Source of the DNA: Terfezia claveryi
Lineage: Eukaryota; Ascomycota; Pezizomycetes; Pezizales; Pezizaceae
Assembly (NCBI GenBank): GCA_015179025.1
Contig: WHUX01000154.1
Span: forward strand, 62,001 to 126,000
Length of the DNA: 64,000 bases
Direction of reading: 5' to 3'
Shown here: piece by piece, positions 24,601 to 34,234 of the stretch
Numbering within the stretch: the first letter of the stretch is position 1
How the letters are laid out: every line of letters begins with the position of its first letter
Translations under genes and position numbers: made by a program
The notes under the pieces: model-generated
Database searches by the model: none
Seen by the model: only the letters and a program-made list of their open reading frames with translations
Told to the model about the DNA's origin: nothing

Positions 24601-27056
24601 TATTACAATAGTATGAAGTGTTATAACTAAACTCGAGACAAAGAGTTTATTATAATAGCTAAAGGTTACAATAAAAAGTACTTGTCAATAGGAAGTTATT
24701 AAGTATACAACTTATACTTCAAGATTTAGATACATATTTAAAGACTTGGTTTTTCCTTGCCAAAGTCAGACTTGGTTTCTCTTCACCAAAGTCAGTACAA
24801 TTGAATTGGTTACTCAATTGTAAGGTCCCACATTTTCTGGTAATGTGCGACAAACTTAATAACTTGTGTTGGAAAGGTTGGAGGCCTGACCGAACAGTTA
24901 TTTATTATTGTGTGGTATCAACAAATCTTATCAGTATAACAACATATATTTAAACAACAACTTGCGACAAGGTAAAGCTTTAATTTTTAAGAGTAGGACT
25001 CTCTTTTTTGAGGGAGCCATATAAGGAAGTCACATTCCATTTCCCAATGAAATGTAACTCCCGTTACATACCAACTTTTAACCTAGTGGAATAGGATATT
25101 ATCAGGCCGCCAGCATCGGCCGGCAGATAATAATAAAGGTATAGTAACTCATGTATTTCATTATAGTAATGAGCGTGACCATTGGAAGGGTCACGCGATA
25201 CTTGTAGTTCTATTTCCTAGTAGTTTCTGGTAGTTTCTATCATGTTGATTTCAAATCATGTAATGGGTTAGATGATGGCGCACTGCCCCAGCACTGCCCC
25301 AGCACTGCCCCACTGTGGACAGTATATAGTCCCCTAAATTCCCCTTTGTTGGAGGAGTGAAAAAAGTTAGTTTAAGCCAGTGATAGAAACAGAAACAGTA
25401 TAGTAGAAATAATAACAGTATTAAGCTATTAATTCTGGGCCCTTTATGGGCCTGTCTCCCTCTATGTTCCAATAACAAATAATAGGCCGGTCGGGCCTAT
25501 CTTCTACAACTAGAGCGACAATAGAATATATATAGCAAGATATACTTAAACAGAAGCTATAGGTTCCGTGCACCTATAGTTTGCTGTAGTAAACTCTAGT
25601 ACTGCCGCCCAGCAGTAGAGAGTTGGTTATGAAGCACGCCGCCTTACTTTACATTTTTTAATATACTTTACTTTACAACTGGGCTGTTTATATTCGGAAT
25701 CGGCTTCCCCATTCTACACTCAAAGGCAGAACCCTCTTTGAAGTTCTCAACAAAGCCAAACCTACAATAAAGCACCTTCGTCCCTTTGGTTCTCCAGTCT
25801 TAGTTCATATCCCTATTGAAAAACAAGGTGCTAGATCTAAGCTATCACTAAGAGCTTTGGAAGGCAAATTTGTTGGATATACAGGAACTACGCATATGTT
25901 CCGAGTATATATACCATCCCTAAGGAAAGTAGATACCTATCGGCAGGTTAAGTTTATTCCGTCAGATGATACAACCTCGCTTGATTTTTATTTACCACCA
26001 GATATCTCGCTATCTCCAAATCTATCACTATCTCCGACACAAGAAGTAACACCCATTCGCTCTTCTACACCTCCTGCTTTAAGTATGCCAGGAATATTTA
26101 ATACACCTGTTGCATCTCAGCAATCTCAACTTCAAATAACAGAACTCAAAGATAACTCGGATTCTGAGGAAGTTAACCAACAACCCTCTAGAGAGAGCTT
26201 GCGTCCTATTACTCCTCCAACAGCTTTACCTGATCCAACTCCCCCTATAGTGCAGCCTAAAGCCAAGGCTAAGGCACCAAATTCTAGCAACCAGAATATC
26301 GACTTTCGGTCACAACAACTTCGAGTTTCTACAAAAAATCGCAACCTACCGAAACAATTTGATGATATATCTTGGACTAAAGGACAAGCTAATATAGCTA
26401 CTGGACCTTCATCCTATGCTGAAGCTATACAATCATTAGATAAGGACAAATGGGTTGAAGCTATGTTTCAAGAGTATCAAACGCTAGTTGATCAAGAGGT
26501 ATGGTCGGTATATGAGAAAGAGGAGCTTCCTAGTGGTAGGAAGCCTGTAGGTTCATGATGGATATATACTATTAAGCTGAGAGAAGATAGATCTATAGAG
26601 AGGTATAAGGCTCGACTTATGGTTAAGGGCTACTTACAGATAACCGGTATCGACTATAACGAAACGTTCGCACCAGTGACACGGTATGATTCCTTACGTC
26701 TCGTTATTGTCCTCGCAGTCCAACTCAACCTTGATACTACACAGCTAGATATTAAATCTGCATTTACCTATAGATCTCTAGACGAAGAAATCTGGATCAT
26801 ACCTCCTCCTGGTATCGGTCTAGATGGCAAAGTCCTTTTACTCTTAAAGGCACTCTATGGCCTGAAGCAAGCTCCTAAACAGTGGTATCTTAAGCTATCA
26901 ACTGTTCTTAAGGAAGCCAGCCTTATTCCATCACACTTTGATCCCTGCGTTTTTATTCACCCTACTAAGCTTCTATTCATCTGCTTTTACGTTGATGATA
27001 TCTTAGTTGTTGGATATGCCTCTAAAAACTCAACGTTGTATACAAGGTTACACAAG
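21662..27056 (+). mobile_element. Ty1/copia retrotransposon 1, broken and 3'-truncated
   Basis: Gag starts near 21797 (MSSSSSSQLPG). It continues through LNDIVDNLNTKSNLTYADA to a zinc knuckle, CSWCKKNGHNYAGHVHTQC, in the 484-codon block 22159-23613. The same block holds the protease signature WILDTGALHHITAD, the GAG-pre-integrase segment (HEALGHSSPKLW) and the integrase start (DLVHADLSGP, SLLDDYSRFGF). The integrase is then interrupted by a small LTR element (23854-25677) and resumes with HLRPFGSPVLVHIP and KVDTYRQVKF. Reverse transcriptase follows at 26440-27056 (TFAPVTRYDSLRLV, QLDIKSAFTYRSL, LYGLKQAPKQW, CFYVDDILVVG). Stops occur where Arg or Trp is expected (for example near 22021, 22132 and 26557). 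The rest of RT, RNase H and the 3' LTR are missing. Confidence 0.9.
23854..25677 (-). mobile_element. TRIM-like small LTR element, copy 1, nested in copia 1
   Basis: Two 658-bp direct repeats (23854-24511 and 25020-25677) flank a 508-bp interior with no coding capacity. The outer ends are TGTAAGG and TTTACA, flanked by a perfect 5-bp duplication, ACTGG (23849-23853 and 25678-25682). Removing element plus one duplication restores the copia integrase frame EYYNWAVYIR. Read on the minus strand, the interior begins TGGCTCCCTC immediately after an LTR, a plausible tRNA primer site, so the element's sense strand is minus. The LTRs differ at about 15 sites, all transitions by eye. A second copy lies at 59529-61121. 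Confidence 0.88.
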
Positions 27057-27080
27057 TAAGGATACAGTAGGAAAGAAATG

Positions 27081-28125
27081 TCAGTTATTGGCCGACCCTT
27101 GTGCATCTACTGCACACCAAACCCAATTCCAATCCAAAGCCGCAATCCTCCGCGCAGGCCAATGCGTACTCCAATCGTCATTTTCCAATGCTTCTGAGGC
27201 TTCTGAGGCTTCTGACGCTTCTGACGCTTCTGAAGCTTGTAAGCTTTCCAAACTAGAAGACGACCCCCAGAGCTCGCTTGGAGAGCCAAAGCTTTCACTA
27301 TTGGTTGAGCAGGATGCGCCTGAGGAACCACTATACTCCGAATCCACTGCACACTCTTCAACATTGTCCGCAATCATATCCACTTCCACGTCCGTGTCGC
27401 TCTCGCTAGATGTGGGAGTGTTCCATTGTAGTAAAGAGCATCTCCAAGTCCAGTCGGGCATTGCGTAGAAGTTGATAATCTCTGGAGGTCTACATGGAGT
27501 TAGCCTGACATTGTGATTAGATGCAACATCAAGAACATGCCTTCGGGAAGGTAGAAGCGAGATGCGCTCCCCACAACATTGTACTATTATTCTGGGCGAT
27601 GGGTGCCATGGTTGGGGCACAAATACACGACGTCGAGACACCAAGGCGTCTGGTATTCGATGGGTCTCGGAAAGCACCTAGAATAAGGTAAGTTACGGCT
27701 CAGATGTTCTTCGGCCCAGTGTCAACTTACAGATGGAAATTGACAATTTTCGCATATACCCCAGGATAATGCACCCATGCCATTGGTAGTTGGTCGGCAG
27801 AGAGTCAGGTAAAAGTTGAAAAGAGTAACCCACAATAAATCGTAAAGAGTGTAGTCGTCTAGGTAAAATGGATCCCAAGTAGACGTGGCCCAGGGCGTAA
27901 GTGGTACCGACCAATCCAGATCAGCTCAAGGAGTACTTGGGCTGCTACTCGAGACTCAATCCTGCTTGGGTCGAATCGTTCCATAACCAACAGCGTAGCC
28001 TCAAATTTTACCAATTCACTGCTACCCAGGCTCAGGAAATATTGTAGTCCATTGTCCTGCTCCCACAACACTCTGAAGCGTTCAAACGACTCTTCATCAT
28101 CCGGGTTGTAATAGTTCTCCGCCAT
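27081..28125 (-). CDS. hypothetical protein gene or relic, with Ser/Glu-rich tail
   Basis: An ATG at 28125 starts MAENYYNPDDEESFERFRVL, which continues to LLELIWIG near 27905. The likely continuation (TYALGHVYLGSILPRRL, through ILGYMRKLSISI) is in another frame. A GTAAGT..TTCTAG intron at about 27678-27731 leads to VLSETHRIPDALVSRRRVFV and an acidic, Ser-rich end with five EAS repeats (about 27185-27240). I do not recognise the family. The frame change near 27905 suggests either an unrecognised splice or a broken gene. It lies immediately beside the truncated end of copia 1. Confidence 0.35.
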
Positions 28126-28289
28126 ATTGTTAGGCTAATATGAAATGGCAATACCTACATACTATATATATATATAGTTTTATTCATTTATTTTATTTTT
28201 TATTTTTCATTTTTAAAAAAGAAAAAACTCGTTGCTCATATTCGATGACTATTGCCTATTCTAGGAATTATCTGGATATTGTAATACCG

Positions 28290-28465
28290 CATCTACTGGC
28301 GAATAACGATCCTTGTCAGTTCTCTGACTTTCGCTGCAGACATCATTATTAGCAAGTCAGTGAGCATGTTACCACCACCTGTTTTGCACTCGGACATCAC
28401 CTTTACTGCATAAGCTCGGCCTATGTCATTAAACTGACAAGGATCGTTGTTCGCCAGTGGATACA
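28290..28465. repeat. imperfect inverted repeat (hairpin)
   Basis: The left arm, CTACTGGCGAATAACGATCC near 28291, and the right arm, whose reverse complement reads CCACTGGCGAACAACGATCC, both continue into TTGTCAG. About 110 bp lie between the arms. It may be a small foldback element or an inverted duplication. Neither flanking duplications nor coding capacity are evident. Confidence 0.45.
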
Positions 28466-28782
28466 GTATCCTGTTTACGTACCTCTTTATTCTACTTTAG
28501 ATCGGTACATACTAGTTACTCAGTAGCCTTATTTCAATCTGGCCTACATACCCAGTAGTGTGCTAAGATCTGGTGGCTAATGCTGCTTAGCTTGTGAAAT
28601 CTATACCTGTTGGGTGAAGTTGCTTAGTTAAGCCTCAACAGAAACACTACTTAAGTATGCCGCCCAATTTGAAATTACGCTACCGAATAACTGGAGCTCT
28701 ACGGTATGTGACCATATTCGGTAATGCTACGAAATACCTACGCCTGCTTGGGATAACCGCAAGTACCAAACTGCTCAGCAGT

Positions 28783-29185
28783 GACCAGTCCGTGACAAGT
28801 CAACTAGTCCGTGACAAGTCAACTATTCCGTGACAAGTCAACTAGTCCGTGACAAGTCAATAGTCTGGTTGGCACAACACCCTCCTCACAAGTCAACCTC
28901 TACGAGGGTCTGATCGAGACTAACAAGTCAACTAGTCCGTGACAACTACGAGGGGTAGTGCAACCAGACTAGTCAACCAGTACGTACCAACACAATCACT
29001 CAGTGATAAGTCCGTGACAAGACGATCAGTCTGTGACAAGTCAAGTGCCAACCGACTAACAAGTCAACGAGTACGTGACAAGACAATCCAATCCATGACA
29101 AGACAGTCAATCCGTGACAAGACAACAAAGTGATAAGTCAACTAGTCCGTGACAAGACAAACAATCCGTGACAAGACAACCAACT
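28783..29185. repeat. minisatellite with 19-bp unit containing TCCGTGACA
   Basis: About 15 irregular copies of AGTCCGTGACAAGTCAACT are seen, some degenerated to CAATCCGTGACAAGACAA. A copy of the TAGTCTGGTTGGCACAA palindromic family (28858-28977) is embedded inside. The core TCCGTGACA recurs in arrays of different flanking sequence at 31003-31075, 33743-33780, 34806-35000 and 43655-43692. Confidence 0.8.
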
Positions 29186-29414
29186 AACCGCCGGGTGATT
29201 CCAACCGTATCAAACTCCCAATCGTGTAGAAGATACCTCCACATGTAATGACCAGCCACATACCGATCAGGTATTGGCTTTTTTTCTTCGCTCTAAGTTG
29301 CATAGTCTTATCTCGTTTCTGAGACTCCTTTACTTTAGCAATAGAGACATCAAGGGGCTGGAGGGTGGACCATAGCCAGATAGTGGCCATAGCAATGGTA
29401 GATAAAATCCGCAT
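29184..29414 (-). CDS. possible small membrane protein (76 codons)
   Basis: ATG at 29414. The product has a hydrophobic N-terminus (MRILSTIAMATIWLWST), a basic middle (QKRDKTMQLRAKKKSQ) and a second hydrophobic helix (YLIGMWLVITCGGIFYTIGS). This is a two-helix pattern with a positively charged loop. I do not recognise it. The C-terminus runs to the edge of the minisatellite, so it may be a truncated gene. Chance cannot be excluded at this length. Confidence 0.35.
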   Translation of the reverse strand: MRILSTIAMATIWLWSTLQPLDVSIAKVKESQKRDKTMQLRAKKKSQYLIGMWLVITCGGIFYTIGSLIRLESPGG

Positions 29415-29878
29415 GTCCTCGCTGCTCCTTCAACTACAGTAACAGCAATCACTACGCTACTTCTTCAACTACCGTAATCCTCATCCTCAAGATCTCACAC
29501 ACCGAACAACACTATGCATACCAACTCGAGCACAGGAATCCTAGAGCAAAGCATGGCCCCAAGGTATGAACTTCTCATACTTAGTTTCTTGCCCAATATC
29601 ATCGTTTTGCAGTTATCCCGCGTAATCTTGGTATTTGCGATTCTGGGCTTAATGGGCTTGCCCAATTGACCGGTTGCACTGGATAGATTCTGATCGTATT
29701 TTCATTGCTCCCTGGGGACTGAGCTTTTGGAAGCCATAGGCAACTGCACGTGCCAAAAGCACTCGGCTTGTAGTGGTAGAAAATAGTTAAGGCTCCAGTG
29801 GACAGAAATAGGCGCTATAGCGGTGTGGTGGGCACATCACTTGAAAACAACAGGACCTTGTTATAAGCCTGCGGCTAA

Positions 29879-30415
29879 TCCGAATTTTACTCTAGTGATC
29901 TTAGGAACCGATATCCGCGGCGCTACCAGTCTCGCAGGCCAGTAGAAGTCCCTGCCACCCCAAGCGAAGCACCTACAGATGGTGAGGAAGTTGAAGACGA
30001 TTTTCCTAGCGAGCAGCCGGAGAACAAGGAGAATGAGAAGCCCATCCCAAGCACGCAATATGAATTATCCCAATTTATTACATCTGCTTCTGCCTTCCAA
30101 GAACGTCCCATGATTTTAGACCCCGCCCCTTCTGGTTTCTGCCCAGTGAAGCCCCGTTCCCCATTGCGAGTAATAAGTCATTTGCCTGATGAGGATGGGG
30201 ATGAGGTTGCTCCCCTCAGGACTATGGACGCTAAACAGCGGCACCTCCGCAAGCAACGAAGGGCTCGCGATCGGAAGCGGAGGGAAAAAAGGAGGGCAGG
30301 TCTAGGTAGACAGCCTGAGATGGTCAGCTCAATGGAAGGGCATCTTATCGGGCCTGGCTGTTCAAATATCCATATTGCCCATATTGGCCCTATAACCATG
30401 AATTTTAAGAAATAA
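29879..30415 (+). CDS. hypothetical protein, C-terminal exon, acidic then strongly basic
   Basis: An open frame runs from 29879 to the stop at 30413-30415. A TTTACTCTAG acceptor at about 29885-29894 suggests that it is the last exon of a split gene. The translated part has an Arg-rich start (RNRYPRRYQSRRPVEV), an acidic stretch (DGEEVEDDFPSEQPENKENE), a Pro-rich segment and a very basic helix (KQRHLRKQRRARDRKRREKR, near residues 118-137 of the frame). It ends GPITMNFKK. I recognise no family; composition suggests a nuclear or nucleic-acid-binding protein, which is inference. An upstream ATG frame at 29514 (51 codons) may or may not belong to it. Confidence 0.45.
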   Translation, partial: SEFYSSDLRNRYPRRYQSRRPVEVPATPSEAPTDGEEVEDDFPSEQPENKENEKPIPSTQYELSQFITSASAFQERPMILDPAPSGFCPVKPRSPLRVISHLPDEDGDEVAPLRTMDAKQRHLRKQRRARDRKRREKRRAGLGRQPEMVSSMEGHLIGPGCSNIHIAHIGPITMNFKK

Positions 30416-30882
30416 TAAATCTGGTTTATTTGGAATGCATCTATGCGCTTAGTGACACATGCTCGCTTAGTAGTAATACAAGTCACATTTTCCTTTTTCG
30501 GTTCGTGACATCCAAGTTTGCTTGTAGTCTCGATCGTTTGCTTGCATACAAAGAATGAATGCATGCCTTTGTTCAATTTCCCCCTTTGTTCAATTTGCCC
30601 CTTTGTTCACTTCAACTCGCCGTAACTTGTGAGGCATCTGAGAATCTCATTCATTTCTCACAACAAACATTGACAGTTCAACCCACATAAATTGTGCTCA
30701 CGATAATTCAGGGGTAAGTGCTTTAAGTTCTGTAACCGGAGACCAGCTATGCAAGTCGCGGGTGGAAAGATTACTGACGGAGACATCACAGACATTTTAA
30801 CCCACATAACTTGGCCTCAGAATATTCAAAGGTTGTGTCCTTGCGGGTTGCCTGAATTGGAAAGATAGTGTAATTCGCTGAA

Positions 30883-31269
30883 TTGTTGAAGTCTCACGCT
30901 GCGTCCAGTATAATACCCACTATTGGCTATCGCCAGCGCCGGTTAGAAGGCCTCATTTCTGCAGGTATGTGCTCCAAGGTCGTGCGTGATCCAAAGTGCT
31001 CCAAGGGCTGTATCACGGACGGTGTCACAGATGGTGTCACGGACGGTGTCACGGACGGTGTCACGGACGGTGTCCAGGACGTCCATAGATCTGACAAGAA
31101 AGCGTGTAGCCAAAAAAACAGACTATCAAAGCAAGGGATCACAATGGTAGGCCCCGTACAGAAAAAGAAGACGCCATCGAAGAGGAACACAACATCCGGG
31201 AATCGAACAACAGATAAACGCAAACGGAGAAAGACTTCTGTGACAACTGTGCAGTCACGCCTATCCTAG
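30883..31269 (+). CDS. hypothetical ORF spanning a TGTCACGGA array; exons uncertain
   Basis: The frame stays open across a 12-bp array (31003-31075) that would translate as repeated VTDG. A good donor (CTGCAG then GTATGTGCTCC, near 30960-30970) precedes the array, so the repeats may be intronic, as they are in the H3-like gene at 33733-33809. Downstream of the array, MVGPVQKKKTPSKR and TTDKRKRRKTSV (from 31144) form a very basic segment with a possible own start codon. I recognise no domain; basic N-tails of this kind are found in many nuclear proteins. Confidence 0.3.
   Translation: MLKSHAASSIIPTIGYRQRRLEGLISAGMCSKVVRDPKCSKGCITDGVTDGVTDGVTDGVTDGVQDVHRSDKKACSQKNRLSKQGITMVGPVQKKKTPSKRNTTSGNRTTDKRKRRKTSVTTVQSRLS
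31003..31080. repeat. 12-bp tandem repeat GTGTCACGGACG
   Basis: About five copies of GTGTCACGGACG (one with CACAGA). The 12-bp unit preserves reading frame, which explains the open frame. The array shares the TGTCACGGA core with other arrays in the island. Confidence 0.85.
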
Positions 31270-31636
31270 CCGCGCCTGCCCCAGCCCCAGTTACGCCAGT
31301 AAACCCATATGAGAAGTATGCGGAATTTCCTTGGGGCTCAAAAGAATTCGACCCAGACAAAGAGTTTAGTGGAGGTCGTAAAGTTTGGGGAACATCAACC
31401 AATCCACACACCAGAAAAATCCGGGAAACTCAGAAAAGATTGCTGGGTCCACTTCTAGCGTTCGAACGAGCCAAGGACTGGAAGCGCCAAAAAGTTAACA
31501 GGGCTCTCAAAGCTGGCGTGGCGGAGAGTGAGCATGCCACTGTTACCGGTGCACCAATTGGGACGAAGAGGAATCAGCTCAGTGATGTGCAACGGGCAAG
31601 TTCGAATGACTTGTCCAAAAGACCTGGGAGGTAATG
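31270..31636 (+). CDS. hypothetical ORF fragment upstream of the acidic-tail gene
   Basis: An open frame gives an Ala/Pro-rich start (APAPAPVTPVNPYEKYAEF), FPWGSKEFDPDKEFSGGRKV, then RETQKRLLGPLLAFERAKDW and RQKVNRALKAGVAESEHATV. It stops just before the ATG at 31634. It could be the 5' exon of the following gene, but I found no intron that joins the two frames in phase. No family is recognised. Confidence 0.3.
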
Positions 31637-32472
31637 TTAGTTCGGAAGAAGGCGTATATTTTATATCGCTGGTATGGGCTCTCCCAAGCGCAGAAGAGGT
31701 TTTATCTTGAGCTAGGCGAAGGTGATAATATACCGGCATTTACAATTCCAGAAGGTCATTTGGAAGAAACGGGAACAAAGCCAGTAAATGAGTTTAGCGT
31801 CGTTGTTAGTGTTGAGCCCATTTCACGCCAAGCATACGCACGGTTCGAGGGCCCAATTGAACAGCCACATGCACAGGACGATGCAATTGCCATAGCTGAT
31901 CGGATCATACAGGAAATGGAAATAGCTGAAGGGGGTGCGGAAGATTGTTTAAGTGATGCAGTTGAGGATATTGAACCCGTATGTATCTCTCCCTTCAGAA
32001 GTGTGATATATTATTCACCATAGCATAGGACTCCGAGGATGAAAGCGATGGCCAGGTTCTAGAGGACGACCTTTCATCATCTGACGCTGAGGCCGAGCTT
32101 ACTGATTCCAACGATGATGCCAAGGTATATTCGGTAAAGGATAGCGTAATCGAAACTCCATTATGGCCAGCATCGAGGCTACGTCAAAAAGGATTGCCTC
32201 ATCTTGGTGGCGATTCACCCCCAGGACTTATCCCGAGCGACACAGATGATGATGATTACGAGGATGTGGAGGGGATTGAGGAGAATGAAGTGGAAGAAGG
32301 GGATGAAGAGAATGAAGAGGGTGAAGAGGGTGAAGAGGATGAAGAAGATGAAGAGGGTGAAGAGGATGAAGAGGATGAAGAAGATGAAGAGGATGAAGAG
32401 GATGAAGAGGATGAAGAGGATGAAGAGGGTGAAGGAGAGGATGATGTCGAGGGAGAAGAACAAGATGAATAA
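31634..32472 (+). CDS. hypothetical protein with long polyacidic C-terminus
   Basis: Exon 31634-31978, a 50-bp intron (GTATGT..CATAG, 31979-32028) and exon 32029-32472 join in phase to give 262 residues. The N-terminal 115 residues look globular (KKAYILYRWYGLSQAQKRFY, FTIPEGHLEETGTKPVNEF, SVVVSVEPISRQAYARFEG). After the junction the sequence becomes acidic (DSEDESDGQVLEDDLSSSD). It ends in some 70 residues of almost pure Glu/Asp encoded by a GATGAAGAG-type repeat (32270-32455). Long acidic tails are common in histone chaperones and other basic-protein binders, and a divergent histone lies 830 bp downstream on the same strand. A functional link is only a hypothesis. I recognise no conserved domain. 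Confidence 0.5.
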
Positions 32473-33302
32473 CGACCACGTATGGGGTGTCACGGAGCTT
32501 ACACTTTGTCACGGAATTTATATTTTGTCACAGATCCCTATGTTGTCCAGCAATTATTTCTCTATTTCCTTGTCGTCTGATGGAATGTTTGGTATTGGTT
32601 GTTTGATATATCATTGTGGGTCAGGATTGTTGATTTATTGTTCTTTTGGATACAGCAATAGGTTAGTATAGACTAGTCGCTAGGTGGACAATAGAGTACT
32701 TAAGGTATAGTCTGGTTGGCACAAGCCCGGTATATTAGGCTAGTGGTGCAGGCTTAGACTGGGGTACAACTCACGAGTCGGCTTACACTAGTCCCTCGGT
32801 GTTCTAAGGTTGCATATGAGACAGATAGGTATATATATATACTCTAGTATATATCGCCTCCCAGCTTGTCTGGTCTCCTCCGGTAATCCCAGCCCACCTG
32901 CAGGCAAAAGTAACCCATATGCGGCCCCGTTAAGGGGGCCAAAATGAGTCAGTCCCCAGGGGGAATTTGGCAAAAGGCGAGTTAATCTGCCACGACGATG
33001 CTTGTTCAGCTTAATTGTGTACACGACTAACAGCCTAACAGCTAGTTGTCGATATCCTTTGTCGGGTTTCGTTTGTCGATATCCTTTGTCGGGTTTCGTT
33101 TGTCGCGTTTCCTTTGTCGGGTTTCCTTTATCGATGTATCTAAGCTAACTTGAGGGAACGTGCAGGCAAACTTGGATTCATTGTTTGATAGTTAGGTCTG
33201 GATCCCCACAACGCTCTGTGTTGCTTCGTCTCGTATAAGATCATCACTATCGCCCCTGGGTCACCAAGTTCATCGCCTCCTTTAACCAGCTAACATATAA
33301 GA
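32473..33302. promoter_or_regulatory. upstream region of the H3-like gene, with tandem repeats
   Basis: No gene is seen. Directly downstream of the acidic-tail gene the word TTGTCACGGA or a variant occurs three times (32490-32535). A copy of the TAGTCTGGTTGGCACAA family lies at 32708. At 33047-33135 is a tandem repeat of about 27 bp built from TTTGTCGATATCC and TTTGTCGGGTTTC. It ends about 170 bp before the ATG at 33303, a position where it could act in the promoter. This is positional inference only. Confidence 0.4.
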
Positions 33303-34234
33303 ATGGTAAGAACAAAGCAGGTTCCGAAGAAAAACCCCGGGCAACCAGCGAGGTCACAAGTCCCTAGGAATATAAAATCAGTCGTGCCCCCCCAAAAAGC
33401 GGTGGCACCAAAAACCATAAGAAAGCGGTCACAAGGACGTTAGCATTCCATTCCATGAAGCATTCCATTCCATGAAGTAAAAAGGACTAATCTAACTGTA
33501 TTATCAGTCAGCCTCGTACGTCAGATTAGGAATCAACAGAGAAGCGTTGACCTAATATTTCCGAAGATTGCATTCCGCAGGCTGTGCAGGGAGATTGTAC
33601 AAGACGTGAATAGGGATAATAACGACAAATACTCGCAGTTCATAGATCGGAATAATGTGGAGCATATCCAAGTGAGGGCAACAGATGCCATACAGGAGGT
33701 GGCGGAAGCATATATGCATGAGTATTTCACCAGTAAGTCAAAATATGTCACGGATGCTGTCACGGATGCTGTCACGGACAAATATGACTAATCACGAATA
33801 CGGAAAAAGCGGTGAACCTGATTGCAACACAAGGCGGTGAAACACACAATAGACAAACAATCCTACAGCGGGATGTTAGACTATGGCATAAAATTCAGGA
33901 GAATATATTGGCCGGGGGTAATGTGCCGGGGGCATTTCCACATGTACCTCTTGTGAGCCGACGAATGCCCCAAAAAGCAAAAAGAGGACGCCGTGCAGTA
34001 CCGAGACCAGCCGGAGGAGGAGGGCCAGCAGCAGCAGCAGGGGCAGGAGGAGCAGCAGCAGCAGCAGCAGCAGGAGCAGGACCAGGGGCAGGGGGAGGAC
34101 CAGGGGCGGTGGTAGCAGCAGCAGCAGCAGCCGGAGCAGGACCAGGGGCAGGAGGAGGAGGAGAAGCAGCAGCAACGGTGGGGGCAGTAGCAGGCGGAGG
34201 GGCAGCAGGAGGAGGAGGCGCAGGTACCCAATAA
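33303..34234 (+). CDS. divergent histone H3-family protein with extended loop 1 and Ala/Gly-rich tail
   Basis: Exons 33303-33438, 33508-33732 and 33810-34234 join in phase (introns of 69 and 77 bp with CTAAT branch sites) to give 261 residues. After removal of Met the N-terminus reads VRTKQVPKKN, so K4 and K9 align with H3 ARTKQTARKS. The alignment to canonical H3 is gap-free to D77: K36, G44, R49, R52, S57, K64, F67, R69, L70, R72, E73, Q76 and D77 are kept, while K14, K27 and K56 are not. Alpha-1 is followed by a 14-residue insertion in loop 1. Alpha-2 is IQVRATDAIQEVAEAY, against LRFQSSAVMALQEASEAY. About four extra residues in loop 2 precede alpha-3, RQTILQRDVRLWHKI. Beyond the fold come a basic patch (RRMPQKAKRGRRAV) and about 90 Ala/Gly residues encoded by a GCA/GGA repeat. 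Extended loop 1 recalls centromeric H3, but identity as CenH3 is unproven. Confidence 0.85.
33733..33809 (+). repeat. intron 2 of the H3-like gene carrying TGTCACGGA repeats
   Basis: This 77-bp intron begins GTAAGTC, contains three units of 12 bp on the pattern GCTGTCACGGAT, then a GACTAATCAC branch site and a GGAAAAAG acceptor. Removing it joins EYFT to TVNLIATQ, which matches the alpha-2/loop-2 transition of H3. The same core is found in neighbouring non-coding arrays. Confidence 0.75.

Noticed and set aside
31144..31269. Basic segment MVGPVQKKKTPSKR considered as a histone H2B N-terminal tail
   Set aside because: No histone fold (alpha-1 to alpha-3) of H2B follows in any frame within the next kilobase.
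32215..32512. Leu/Phe-rich membrane-protein-like frames on the minus strand
   Set aside because: They are the antisense of the polyacidic coding repeat and have no independent support.
33303..34234. H3-like gene as a processed pseudogene of canonical H3
   Set aside because: It keeps two introns with consensus signals and open, in-phase exons, and divergence is spread over the protein with core histone-fold residues kept.
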